Shown: positions 44,061 to 54,387, counted from the stretch's first letter. The stretch: 64,000 nt of DNA from an uncultured Collinsella sp. (GCA_938005465.1 CALLNU010000034.1:1-64000), one strand, 5' to 3'. Numbers and translations: made by a program. Notes: generated by a model not told the origin, from the sequence alone.

Positions 44061-46805
44061 GTGGCAGACGATATCAACAACAACGAGGGTATGGGCGAGG
44101 CCGGCGATGCCGGTATGCCCGATGATCTGAAGCGCCTGCTTGCCCGTGCTGAGCAGGGCGAGGACGGCGACCCGGACGCCTATAACCCCGATGCCGATGA
44201 TGGGGAGGAAGACGACGACGCCGAGCTCGAGGAGAGCTTTGGCGAAGTCGATCGCGGCGCCTCGGCCGGCGAGGATATCAACGGCGGCCAGCTCCAGATT
44301 TCGGAGTTTGGCCGCGAGATGAAGCAGTCGTTCATCGAGTATTCGATGTCGGTCATCACGGCGCGCGCCCTGCCGGACGTGCGTGACGGCTTAAAGCCGG
44401 TGCACCGCCGCATCCTGTACGCGATGAACGAGAGCGGCATCTACCCCAACCGCCCGCACAAGAAGTCGGCCTGGACGGTCGGCGAAGTTATCGGTAAGTA
44501 CCATCCGCACGGCGACTCCGCGGTCTATGAGGCCATGGTCCGCCTGGCACAGTGGTTCTCCATGCGCACGCCGCTCATCGACGGTCACGGCAACTTCGGC
44601 AACATCGACGGCGACGGCGCCGCCGCCATGCGTTACACCGAGAGCCGCCTGGCTAAGCCCGCCATGGAGCTCCTGCGTGACCTGCAGAAGGACACCGTCG
44701 ACTGGCAGCCCAACTACGACGAGTCGCTCGCCGAGCCCCAGGCACTGCCCGCGCGTTTCCCCAACCTGCTGGTCAACGGCAGCCAGGGCATCGCCGTCGG
44801 CATGGCCACCAACATCGCCCCGCATAACCTCACCGAGGCGATCGAGGCCACCTGCTACCTGATCGACAACCCCGACGCCACCGTCGACGAGCTCATGCAG
44901 ATCATGCCCGGTCCGGACTTCCCCACCGGTGCCATCATCATGGGTAGCGCCGGCATTAGGCAGAGCTACGAGACCGGCCGCGGCTCCATTACCGTGCGCG
45001 CCAAGGCCCATGTGGAATCCACCAAGACCGGCCGCAGCCGCCTGGTCTTTACCGAGATTCCCTACATGGTCAACAAGGGCACCCTGCAGGAGAAGATCGC
45101 CCAGCTCGTCAATGACAAGCGCATCGAGGGTATCTCGGATATGCGCGATGAGTCCAACCAGAAGGGTATCCGTCTGGTCATCGAACTCAAGAAGGGCGTC
45201 ATCCCGCAGGTCGTGCTCAACAACCTGTACAAGTACACCTCGTTGCAGACGACCTTTGGTGCCAACAACCTGGCGCTTGTCAACGGCGTTCCCAAATGCT
45301 TGAGCCTGCGCGAGATGCTGCAGCACTATATCGACCACCAGGTCGACGTCGTCACCCGCCGCACCCGCTTTGACCTCAAGAAGGCCCAGGCGCGTGCCCA
45401 TATCCTCGAGGGCTACCTGATGGCTCTCGACCATATCGATGAGGTCATCAGTATCATCCGCTCCTCGCAGACCGACTCTGAGGCCAGCAGTCGCCTGATC
45501 GAGCGCTTTGGCTTTACGCCCGAGCAGACTACGGCCATTCTCGAGATGAAGCTGCGCCGCCTGACCGGTCTGGAGCGCGACAAGATCCAGGAAGAGCTGG
45601 ACGGTTTGCGCCGCGCCATTGCCTACTACGAAGACCTGTTGGCGCACGAGGAGAAAATCCTGGGCGTCATCAAGGAGGAGATGCGCGAGATTTCCAAGAA
45701 GTTCGGCGACAAGCGCCGCACCGAGATCAGCCATGTCGAGAAGGACCTGGACGTCGAAGATCTGATTGCCGACGAGGACATGGTCGTGACCATCACCCAC
45801 ACCGGCTACGTCAAGCGTATCCCGGTGGCCGCCTATCGCGCCCAAAAGCGCGGCGGCAAGGGCGTGTCGGGCGTCAATCTCAAAGAGGACGACGTTATCG
45901 ATGAGATGTTTATCGCATCCACGCACGAGTACGTGCTGTTCTTCTCAAGCAAGGGTAAAGTCTATCGCCTGAAGGTGCACGAGCTGCCGGTTGGCACGCG
46001 CCAGGCGCGCGGCACCGCGATCGTCAACCTGCTGCCTTTCGAGGAGGGCGAGAAGATCGCGAGCGTCATCAGCTGCCGCGAGTTCCCCGCCGACGAGTAC
46101 CTGATGTTTGCCACCAAGAGTGGCATGGTCAAGAAGACCGTGATGAGCGCCTACGACCGTAGCCGCCGCGACGGCCTGATCGCCATCAACCTGAGGGACG
46201 ACGACGCGCTGCTCGCTGTGCGTCGCGTGCGCGAGGGTGACAAGATCATCATGGCAACCACCGCGGGCAAGGCGATTATGTTCCCCGAGGACCAGGTGCG
46301 CGCCACTGGTCGCGATACCAGCGGTGTCCGCGGCATTGGCATGAAGGAAGGCGTGAGCGTTCTTGGTATGGAGATTACCAACGGTAACGGCGACCTGTTT
46401 GTCATTACCGAGCGCGGTTACGGCAAACGCACGCCGGTCTCGGATTACCCGGAGCAGAACCGCGGCGGTCAGGGTGTCTACACCATCCAGATGACCGAGC
46501 GCAAGGGCAACCTCGCAGCCATGAAGACGGTGGGCCCGCAGCATGAGCTGTTCATCGTGACGGAGGGCGCGACGGTCATTCGCGTCAAGACCGACGAGAT
46601 CAGCCAAACCGGTCGCGCCACCCAGGGCGTCAAGATGATGACCGTCGACGACAACGACCGCATCTGCGCCGTAGCCCGCATGACAGCAGCCAAGGAAAAG
46701 CCCGAAGGCGAAGGCACCGAGGCCGAGGCAACGGTCGATGCCGAAAATACCCCAGTCGACCTAGGCGACGGCAACGACATGCCAGAGGATCTCCTAGACG
46801 AGTAA
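44061..46805 (+). CDS. gyrA: DNA gyrase subunit A
   Basis: 914 residues, with an acidic N-terminal extension of about 70 residues (EDGDPDAYNPDADDGEEDDDAELEE region) not present in most GyrA. The winged-helix core has the catalytic Tyr in AAMRYTESRL. The quinolone region reads HPHGDSAVYEAMVR, with Ser and Glu at the usual resistance positions, so it looks wild type. The C-terminal beta-pinwheel includes the GyrA-box-like QNRGGQGV. The tail is acidic. Confidence 0.96.
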   Translation: MADDINNNEGMGEAGDAGMPDDLKRLLARAEQGEDGDPDAYNPDADDGEEDDDAELEESFGEVDRGASAGEDINGGQLQISEFGREMKQSFIEYSMSVITARALPDVRDGLKPVHRRILYAMNESGIYPNRPHKKSAWTVGEVIGKYHPHGDSAVYEAMVRLAQWFSMRTPLIDGHGNFGNIDGDGAAAMRYTESRLAKPAMELLRDLQKDTVDWQPNYDESLAEPQALPARFPNLLVNGSQGIAVGMATNIAPHNLTEAIEATCYLIDNPDATVDELMQIMPGPDFPTGAIIMGSAGIRQSYETGRGSITVRAKAHVESTKTGRSRLVFTEIPYMVNKGTLQEKIAQLVNDKRIEGISDMRDESNQKGIRLVIELKKGVIPQVVLNNLYKYTSLQTTFGANNLALVNGVPKCLSLREMLQHYIDHQVDVVTRRTRFDLKKAQARAHILEGYLMALDHIDEVISIIRSSQTDSEASSRLIERFGFTPEQTTAILEMKLRRLTGLERDKIQEELDGLRRAIAYYEDLLAHEEKILGVIKEEMREISKKFGDKRRTEISHVEKDLDVEDLIADEDMVVTITHTGYVKRIPVAAYRAQKRGGKGVSGVNLKEDDVIDEMFIASTHEYVLFFSSKGKVYRLKVHELPVGTRQARGTAIVNLLPFEEGEKIASVISCREFPADEYLMFATKSGMVKKTVMSAYDRSRRDGLIAINLRDDDALLAVRRVREGDKIIMATTAGKAIMFPEDQVRATGRDTSGVRGIGMKEGVSVLGMEITNGNGDLFVITERGYGKRTPVSDYPEQNRGGQGVYTIQMTERKGNLAAMKTVGPQHELFIVTEGATVIRVKTDEISQTGRATQGVKMMTVDDNDRICAVARMTAAKEKPEGEGTEAEATVDAENTPVDLGDGNDMPEDLLDE

Positions 46806-46844
46806 GATGCCCTTACTGGTAGAAAATATCAGACCCCATATATC

Positions 46845-46878
46845 GGCGGTCGGCGCACTGCGCGCCGACCGCTTTTTT
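46845..46878 (+). terminator. terminator of gyrBA
   Basis: An 11-bp perfect GC-rich stem (GCGGTCGGCGC/GCGCCGACCGC) followed by six T, 40 bases after gyrA. Confidence 0.93.
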
Positions 46879-46894
46879 GACAATCCTGGACCCC

Positions 46895-47030
46895 GTGCCC
46901 GCCGAGTGGGCGAGATGGGTTAGGTTTGTCGCGAGTTCCGCACGCAAAGAAGGCCACTTAATGTGGCCTTCGTCTTGCGCAGGACTGCCCGAGCAGCAAA
47001 CCTAACCCATCTCGCCCACTCGGCGGGCAC
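46895..47030. repeat. 136-bp palindromic element with 33-bp perfect inverted ends
   Basis: The outer arms 46895-46927 and 46998-47030 are perfectly complementary over 33 bases (begins GTGCCCGCCGAGTGGGCG). The inside continues as an imperfect stem and closes with AAGGCCAC-TTAAT-GTGGCCTT. There is no coding frame and no clear target-site duplication. It could be a miniature mobile element or a structured RNA; it is not a usual terminator. Confidence 0.9.
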
Positions 47031-47055
47031 ACTCCAAAGATTTTCAAAAAAGTTG

Positions 47056-47085
47056 TTGACGCGCGCGTAACGACTCGTCTAATAT
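47056..47085 (+). promoter_or_regulatory. promoter of tRNA-Ile
   Basis: TTGACG (47056-47061) and TAATAT (47080-47085) with an 18-base spacer, 14 bases before the tRNA. Confidence 0.8.
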
Positions 47086-47099
47086 ATCCCTTGCGCGAT

Positions 47100-47176
47100 G
47101 GACCTGTAGCTCAGTTGGTTAGAGCGTCCGGCTGATAACCGGGAGGTCACAAGTTCGAATCTTGTCAGGTCCACCA
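47100..47176 (+). tRNA. tRNA-Ile (GAT)
   Basis: Acceptor GGACCTG pairs with CAGGTCC, the anticodon loop contains GAT, and the T-arm has AAGTTCGAATCTT. CCA is encoded. It stands alone with its own promoter and terminator, not in an rRNA operon. Confidence 0.96.
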
Positions 47177-47189
47177 TCAAAACGTTAAG

Positions 47190-47219
47190 AGCCCTGGGGC
47201 ATTGCCTCGGGGCTTTTTT
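47190..47219 (+). terminator. terminator of tRNA-Ile
   Basis: An 11-bp stem with two G-T pairs (AGCCCTGGGGC/GCCTCGGGGCT) followed by TTTTTT. Confidence 0.85.
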
Positions 47220-47361
47220 CTTATCCAACTAAAAGTAGTCAAAATAGCCCCGTCCCAAATTAACTGCTTTGATTTTGTGTGCTGGGCGAAAGATTGGGTA
47301 GTATAGCTATTCAATGCGGCGACCCTGCCGTGTGTTAACCGCTACGTACCGGAGGTGTTCC
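47220..47361. other. leader of the DUF151 gene
   Basis: About 140 bases with a TTGATT and a TAGTAT/TATAGC region (about 47269-47315) that could form a promoter. GGAGGT lies five bases before the DUF151 ATG. Nothing else is clear. Confidence 0.4.
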
Positions 47362-47862
47362 ATGGTTCGTGTCGACATAGAGACCATCGTCATGGCCGCC
47401 GGTCCCGTGCCATCGCTTATCGTGCTTCGCGAGCGCTGCGGCAAGTCGGATTCGACGGCGCCCCTGCGTTCGCTTTCCATTCAGACCGGCTCGTTTGAGG
47501 CCGCGGCCATTAGCCGTGGCATCGATAGTGGTCGCGCCGAGCGCCCGATTACGCATGACCTGCTGCTTGACACCGTCGATGCCCTGGGCGCCAAGCTCGA
47601 GCGCATCGAGATCGTTCGTGCCGAGCCGCCGGTGTTCTATGCGACGATTGTCGTGCTGGTCGATGGCGACGAGCGCAAGATTGACGCCCGCCCCAGTGAC
47701 GCCATTGCCCTTGCCGTGCGCAGTAATGCCCCCATGTTCGTGGAGGACGACATCATGAATCGCTTGGGCACCGTATCGCCGCACGCCGAGGAAGTCGACG
47801 ACGAGCAAGAGTTCGAAAAGTTCGACGAGTTCGTCCATACGCTCTCCCCCGATGACTTTTAA
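47362..47862 (+). CDS. DUF151 bifunctional nuclease-family protein
   Basis: 166 residues. The family core is visible in VRVDIETIVMA, DLLLDTVDALGAKLERIEIV, FYATIVVLVDGDERKIDARPSDAIALAVRSNAPMFVEDDI, with the highly conserved DARPSDAIALAVR. Plant and bacterial members are called bifunctional nucleases because some cut DNA and RNA; activity here is not shown. The acidic tail (EEVDDEQEFEKFDEF) is typical. Start chosen at 47362 for its GGAGGT. The next gene begins right after its stop. Confidence 0.9.
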   Translation: MVRVDIETIVMAAGPVPSLIVLRERCGKSDSTAPLRSLSIQTGSFEAAAISRGIDSGRAERPITHDLLLDTVDALGAKLERIEIVRAEPPVFYATIVVLVDGDERKIDARPSDAIALAVRSNAPMFVEDDIMNRLGTVSPHAEEVDDEQEFEKFDEFVHTLSPDDF

Positions 47863-48252
47863 ATGCTCGACAAACACGCGACGGAGTGCGCGCTCATGAG
47901 TGCCGGAGTTTCTGGCGAGGCGGCTGCGATCGCCCGCGAGGCCCAGATGCGCTCTGAGGCGTCCGAGGCGGCACGCATTGCCTATGTGACGCAGGCCCGC
48001 ACGCTTCGCGAACGCCGCGGCTCGTTTATCAAGATGGTTGTCATCTCCGCCCTTGTCGCGGCAATCTGTTCGCGCCTTCGTGGTACAGTTGGTGCGCTTG
48101 GGTTTTCGATCTCTACGGGCCTGGTGATCTGGGGCGTGGTCGATGCGGTCATGCTGACTAGCCAGATCAAGGTGCTCGACAAACGCGCGGCGGACATGAT
48201 GCGTGCCCGCGATGCCGCTGCTAAGATCGCCGCCGAGGCGCAAGAACTGTAA
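47863..48252 (+). CDS. hypothetical two-TM protein after DUF151
   Basis: 129 residues, no recognised family. An Ala-rich helical start (HATECALMSAGVSGEAAAIAREAQ) is followed by two hydrophobic segments (FIKMVVISALVAAIC and GALGFSISTGLVIWGVVDAVML) and a charged helix to the end. Its ATG follows the DUF151 stop directly (TAAATG), so translation is coupled. Confidence 0.7.
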   Translation: MLDKHATECALMSAGVSGEAAAIAREAQMRSEASEAARIAYVTQARTLRERRGSFIKMVVISALVAAICSRLRGTVGALGFSISTGLVIWGVVDAVMLTSQIKVLDKRAADMMRARDAAAKIAAEAQEL

Positions 48253-48282
48253 CGACGCCAGACTCGATGGGAAGGTCTAAAG

Positions 48283-48732
48283 ATGGCACAGGATATGCAG
48301 GATGCCGGTAACGTCTCCGCCGAGCTCGACGCCATGGTGTGCGATCTGATCGGCGCGTTCTTGGACGACCTTGCCGCCGGTGAAAACCCTGGCGTGGTCG
48401 TGGCAATTGAGGATGCTGCTTCCAACCGTTATCTGGCGGCGCTCGACGAGGACGGCGAAGAGGCGTGCCTGGAGGCGGCCACCAACTTTATCTCCGAGCA
48501 CAAGATGGGTCTTAAGGACGAGGGCCTGGGCCGTATCGCCCGCTATGCCATCGGCTACACCGGCTGCGTCGAGATCGATGGCGGCTACCATGACGCCCTG
48601 CTCGTGAGCTTTTTTGAGACGACGCTCGAGAGTGGTTTTTCGGCATATGTGCTGTATGAGGGCATGGGCGCCGGCGATGGTTTTATGTGGAGCGACCCTG
48701 AACCTGCAGGTGAGGAAACCCCTCTCATCTAA
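48283..48732 (+). CDS. hypothetical cytoplasmic protein
   Basis: 149 residues of acidic composition with no signal or membrane segment. No family recognised. It contains a Gly-rich stretch GLGRIARYAIGYTGCVEIDGGYHDALLVSFFE that could be an alpha/beta core. AAGG lies seven bases before the ATG. It sits 30 bases after the two-TM gene and before typA, and may share their transcript. Confidence 0.65.
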   Translation: MAQDMQDAGNVSAELDAMVCDLIGAFLDDLAAGENPGVVVAIEDAASNRYLAALDEDGEEACLEAATNFISEHKMGLKDEGLGRIARYAIGYTGCVEIDGGYHDALLVSFFETTLESGFSAYVLYEGMGAGDGFMWSDPEPAGEETPLI

Positions 48733-48849
48733 AATCGCTAAAATAAACGAGTTTTCGGTAAAAGGCTCAATATTCCCGCTGAGCGTTGTATCGCTGGGCG
48801 GGCCGCATACGCGTGCCGTTTGTATATGGATAGAAGATAGGGGAACTAC

Positions 48850-50688
<1,839 letters not shown>

Positions 50689-50716
50689 GCGCTGGGCTTT
50701 ATAGCGTCTAACAAGA

Positions 50717-50750
50717 AAGGGCGTCGACCGTAATGGTCGGCGCCCTTTTT
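50717..50750 (+). terminator. terminator of typA
   Basis: Stem AAGGGCG-CGACC/GGTCG-CGCCCTT with one bulge and TTTTT, just after typA. Confidence 0.88.
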
Positions 50751-50776
50751 GTGCAAGAGGATTGAGCTGGTCTGCG

Positions 50777-50809
50777 CCACCATAAAGGTGTCTGGCCCCT
50801 TTATGGTGG
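50777..50809. repeat. 12-bp perfect hairpin between convergent genes
   Basis: CCACCATAAAGG pairs with CCTTTATGGTGG around a 9-base loop. It has no T run. It lies eight bases from the stop of the convergent beta-helix gene and could act as a weak terminator or be a dispersed repeat. Confidence 0.6.
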
Positions 50810-50816
50810 TTGGCGG

Positions 50817-51962
50817 CTAAGCGGTGGGGAGTCCCGGCGTGTTGACCGGCTGCTGCGGTTTGAGGTGGGCGTTGCGCCAGATGATTTGGATGATGTAGCC
50901 GAGTGTAAAGACGAAGGCCACGCCGCTGATGAAATCACCTACGAGGGGAATTGCCGTAAGCGCGCCCGCGGCGATGCCACCCACGGCCGCCATGGCGTAG
51001 CGGTTCTGGTTGTGTCCGACCATGCGGACGATCGCGCACCCCGCAAAGGCGCTCGACACCAGCGCGATGCCGATAACGCCGCACAAGAGGGCTCCGGCAA
51101 GCGACAGACCAGCGATAGAGATAATTAGCAGTAGGACGGCGGGGACGATAGCAATCGTGCCCAGAAGACCGCTCACCCACAGGGGCATGGGGCGCTGGTG
51201 GAGCATACCGGCGGCGCTGGCAGTCGCACGCGGAAAGACGAGCTCGAGCAGCAGAGCGACAAAGCAGGTCGAGAGTGCCGCGGCGACGATACCGCCGATG
51301 ACATCGTTAACGGTGGAAGTATCCTCGTTCTCGGTGCGGTCGATCTTGAGTGCGCCGACCTCGGCTCCCGCGGCGCGCTCGGGGTCCTCGGAGACGTGCG
51401 CGTTCACGGTGCCGGTGATATGGGCGTTCTTGCCCAGGATGAGCTTGTCGGCCCAAACCTCGACATCGCCATCGACGGTGCCATCGATGGTTACCGTGTC
51501 GCCCGCAAGCGCTGCCGACCTGGCGGAGCCGCGCAGAGCAACCGTCTCGCCCATCGCATAGAAACAGTTGGCGGTGCTACCGGTGTTGAGCACAACGTGC
51601 TGGCCGGCCACCGTGACGCTGCCATCAACCGTGGTCTTGGCGATGTCGATGGTGCGCGCCGCCAGGCGAATAGCGCCGCCTACGGTGCAGTCGCGAATCG
51701 ATAGGCTCTCGCCCGCCGCGATAATATCGCGGCCGATGGAGGCATCGTCCAAGTTGAGGGCCTGGCCGGCCCAGTACAGGTCACCATCGACGCCGGACGG
51801 ATTGGCGTCATTGTCGGTCGCAAGTACGTTGCCTGCGGTGTCCGTGCCGGCGAACGACGCCGTGGGAAGCACGGTGATCGCCAGCGCGATGAGCGCGAAT
51901 AGGATGGTGATGCGGCCCCATGCTTTACGGCGCTGGGTCAACGGGAATTGATTGCAGGGCAT
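50817..51962 (-). CDS. exported beta-helix (bactofilin-like repeat) membrane protein
   Basis: About 381 residues from the ATG at 51962 (AAGGA upstream). A signal or anchor segment (ITILFALIALAITVLPTASFA) is followed by ~150 residues of short beta-helix repeats (LYWAGQALNLDDASIGRDIIAAGESLSIRDCTVGGAIRLAARTIDI, TVDGDVEVWADKLILG), like the DUF583/bactofilin fold but placed outside the membrane. The C-terminal ~170 residues carry four to five hydrophobic segments. Function unknown; a surface or envelope scaffold is possible. Convergent with typA. Confidence 0.75.
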   Translation of the reverse strand: MPCNQFPLTQRRKAWGRITILFALIALAITVLPTASFAGTDTAGNVLATDNDANPSGVDGDLYWAGQALNLDDASIGRDIIAAGESLSIRDCTVGGAIRLAARTIDIAKTTVDGSVTVAGQHVVLNTGSTANCFYAMGETVALRGSARSAALAGDTVTIDGTVDGDVEVWADKLILGKNAHITGTVNAHVSEDPERAAGAEVGALKIDRTENEDTSTVNDVIGGIVAAALSTCFVALLLELVFPRATASAAGMLHQRPMPLWVSGLLGTIAIVPAVLLLIISIAGLSLAGALLCGVIGIALVSSAFAGCAIVRMVGHNQNRYAMAAVGGIAAGALTAIPLVGDFISGVAFVFTLGYIIQIIWRNAHLKPQQPVNTPGLPTA

Positions 51963-52068
51963 AGTGAATCCTTCGTTAGATACTCGGCATATATCTAACA
52001 GGGTACCCAACGCGTGGGCGCTCTAAAAGAACCTCTCGGTTGCATTTCGAAGGGTCGTGCCGTGCTGT

Positions 52069-52758
52069 CTACTTTTTACGGTGCAAGAAGCGCGCGATAT
52101 CTTCTTCGGTGGGGCTTTTGATGTCAAAGCGCAGCGAGAGCCAGCGCAGACCCATGGTTACGACAACGCATACGACCAGCGCGGCGACATTGCTCATGAT
52201 GCCGCTCATAACGAGACACACATAGCTTGTCGATCCGGCGATGGCGGCGATGGCATAAAAGTTAGTACGTTGGAAAATGCCCGGAACCACGCCCATAAAG
52301 CCGTCGCGCAACATGCCGCCGCCCACCGCGGTGAAAAAGCCCATCATGATGCACACCGTCGGCGCAAAGCCGTAGACCAGCGCCTTGTCTGCTCCAGTGG
52401 CGGCGTAGATGCCGACCGAGATGATGTCGAGCAGGGGAATGAGTTTTTCGGGTTTGTCGACGATTGCCGGGAAAATATAGATGATGGCTGCCGTGGCAAT
52501 GGAAAGTGGCAGCGCCATCGGCTGGTTGAGGATGTAGACGTTGCCCACCTGCAGCGTCATATCGCGCAAAAGACCGCCGCCCAGACCGCAGACCACCGCG
52601 AGCGCGACCGCGCCCACCAGGTCGAGCTTGTGCTCGCGCGCAACCAGCACACCCGAGATCGATGCAGCGACAACAGCGAACATCTCGAGCCAAAACGGAA
52701 TGGCGACCATGGCATCCGATGCATGTGAGGTAATGGTCATAGCGGCGACGACGGGCAA
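52069..52758 (-). CDS. TRIC-family (UPF0126/YicG-like) membrane channel
   Basis: 229 residues, two copies of a three-helix unit, each with a Gly-rich re-entrant motif: GLGGGLLRD and AVGGGMLRD. These are the TRIC-type trimeric cation-channel signatures in prokaryotes. The substrate is not certain; some members are proposed to move potassium, others glycine. The TTG start at 52758 has AAAGGA seven bases upstream; an ATG at 52740 is the alternative. Confidence 0.9.
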   Translation of the reverse strand: MPVVAAMTITSHASDAMVAIPFWLEMFAVVAASISGVLVAREHKLDLVGAVALAVVCGLGGGLLRDMTLQVGNVYILNQPMALPLSIATAAIIYIFPAIVDKPEKLIPLLDIISVGIYAATGADKALVYGFAPTVCIMMGFFTAVGGGMLRDGFMGVVPGIFQRTNFYAIAAIAGSTSYVCLVMSGIMSNVAALVVCVVVTMGLRWLSLRFDIKSPTEEDIARFLHRKK

Positions 52759-52873
52759 GATGGGGTCCTTTGGGTTGTGGGTTTAGACAATGCCCGTACA
52801 TAGTACATGGTTGGCGGGCGTGGCGACCCTATTGCTCGGTAAACGGTCGGGACCGGGTATGGTCATAGGTTCC

Positions 52874-52938
52874 AAACATGTGCATCAGCCTCCAAAGATG
52901 TCAAAAAATGTCGGTTTTGGAGGGTGATGTACATGTTT
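52874..52938. repeat. 65-bp palindromic repeat, left copy
   Basis: Begins AAACATG and holds CTCCAAAGATGTC...TTTTGGAG with TGTACAT-like ends, so it is itself an imperfect palindrome. It is the reverse complement of 54075-54139 at 58 of 65 positions. It lies 24 bases after the nuclease stop. Confidence 0.92.
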
Positions 52939-52961
52939 TGGTGTGGCGCGCTGGGATGACG

Positions 52962-53969
52962 CTACTCGGAAGGCGTGTCTTCGCCTTGCGCGCTCTTCCA
53001 GTTGCGGATAAGTGCCTTGCGCAGTTCGTTTTGCTTTCGCTGGTACTCGGCGTCCGTGCAGCGGGGCATACCGAGTGCTTCGCGAATGCTGTTCATGGCG
53101 CGATGAAAGGCAAGTTGACTTGCGAACTGTGCCGAGGTGAGCGTAACGATTCGATATCCCATTTGGGAGAGTACGGCCTCTCGTTCCGCATCTGCGCCCT
53201 TGCGCTCGGTCTCGTCGTGAAAACCGCCCTTATATTCGATGCCGAGTTCTCTGCGCTGATAAGTAACAAGAGCGTCGATTTTGAGCGATCGGGCTTTTGT
53301 GCAATGCCAGAGACGTTGAGGGATTTCGAGCGGTTTGTTGAGTTCGATACCTCTGATACCAATGCCGCCTTCGCTTGTTGGGAGCGAGAGGGTGATGGAC
53401 GATGCGGTCTCCATGGGCGAGGCTGAGTGGTCGTAGATGTGTCTGAGCGCGAGTCTGGCGCGTGTGGCACCGGGTTTGCCAGGGTGCCGATCGAGTAGCT
53501 CGACAATTTCGTCCTTGGAGGTGGTGGCTGGTTGCTCAGTGTAAGGGTCAGAGGAATTGAGCCCCATGCGATAGTCGCCGCAAACTTCGTAACCATACTC
53601 GAGGTATTCGATCCTATCCATCCACTCGGCAGCGAGCACGAAGGTGAAGGCTTCGTCGGTGATAAAGATGCCGGGCGTAAGCTCGTCAATATGGTCGTAG
53701 GGTAGGTTTTGGCCGAGAACGTGGCAGGTGACACCGTTGGTGCGAATTCGCTCGAAAGCAAATACTACGGAGATGTCGATAGTCTTGAGCATGGTGGACG
53801 GAATGCCGCAGTCGGTAAGTGCCTGCCGAATGCGCGCGATGCGTTGCTGGGTAGAGAGGCCCCGCACACCTATCTGGTAGTCGCGTTGTGCGACGGCTTG
53901 AACCAGGTTCCGCGGTGCATGATGGACGAGCCACGCCGTTTTATGCGAAATGAGAACAGGAGTATCCAT
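52962..53969 (-). CDS. PD-(D/E)XK-like nuclease domain protein
   Basis: About 335 residues from the ATG at 53969 (GAGAGG upstream). The N-terminal ~200 residues resemble AbiEi-type antitoxin/DUF559 neighbours: RIARIRQALTDCGIP, FITDEAFTFVLAAEWM. The C-terminal part has a Vsr/DUF559-type core: KIDALVTY, ELGIEYKGGFHDETERKGADAEREAVLSQMGYRIVTLTSAQF, giving Asp...E-x-K. Such proteins are found as orphans in actinobacteria; the target is unknown. No methylase or toxin partner is adjacent. The gene is bounded by inverted 65-bp palindromes. Confidence 0.75.
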   Translation of the reverse strand: MDTPVLISHKTAWLVHHAPRNLVQAVAQRDYQIGVRGLSTQQRIARIRQALTDCGIPSTMLKTIDISVVFAFERIRTNGVTCHVLGQNLPYDHIDELTPGIFITDEAFTFVLAAEWMDRIEYLEYGYEVCGDYRMGLNSSDPYTEQPATTSKDEIVELLDRHPGKPGATRARLALRHIYDHSASPMETASSITLSLPTSEGGIGIRGIELNKPLEIPQRLWHCTKARSLKIDALVTYQRRELGIEYKGGFHDETERKGADAEREAVLSQMGYRIVTLTSAQFASQLAFHRAMNSIREALGMPRCTDAEYQRKQNELRKALIRNWKSAQGEDTPSE

Positions 53970-54074
53970 TGGGGGCCTCTCGCTTCGAGCTGACACCAAA
54001 CTCTTATGTCCGTTGAGGTGGGGAAATATACCGGATGCAAGCAAATCGACTCATGCTCGGTGCGCGTCGTATGC

Positions 54075-54139
54075 AAACGTGTACATCACACTCCAAAAAC
54101 GACATTTTTTGACATCTTTGGAGGGCGGTGTACATGTTT
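54075..54139. repeat. 65-bp palindromic repeat, right copy
   Basis: Inverted partner of 52874-52938. It lies about 105 bases before the nuclease start. Arms TGTACA and CTCCAAA/TTTGGAG are kept in both copies. Confidence 0.92.
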
Positions 54140-54183
54140 GAGATATGGGCTGGGATCGACCACGATGGGGGCGTGGCTGAATA

Positions 54184-54322
54184 GGAGGGATGTTCAAATT
54201 TTGAGCTTTGCTCAAAATTTATCCGGTCGGCTTACGCCGACCGCGCTGCGCTAAAAACGCGCCACAGGCGCGTTTTCTTTACGCGTCGCGCCCTGGCGGG
54301 TTCGAATCCCTCCTCCTCCGCC
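54184..54322. repeat. tRNA-linked hairpin array, copy B
   Basis: Starts GGAGGGATG. Three hairpins follow: AAATTTTGAGC/GCTCAAAATTT (54196-54220), GGTCGGC/GCCGACC (54225-54242) and AAAACGCGCC/GGCGCGTTTT (54254-54276). Then CTTTACGCGTCGC leads to a T-arm-like end. Bases 54298-54322 are an exact 25-base inverted copy of the tRNA-Ser (CGA) 3' end. The order of parts matches 15617-15754. Confidence 0.8.
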
Positions 54323-54345
54323 GTATTTGCTTGTTAGAGACTCAA

Positions 54346-54376
54346 AACAAAAAAAGCTCCCATTCTTGGGAGCTTT
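54346..54376 (-). terminator. terminator of tRNA-Ser (CGA)
   Basis: AAAGCTCCCA/TGGGAGCTTT stem with TTTT on the minus strand, 11 bases after the tRNA. Confidence 0.88.
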
Positions 54377-54387
54377 CTCAACCAAAA

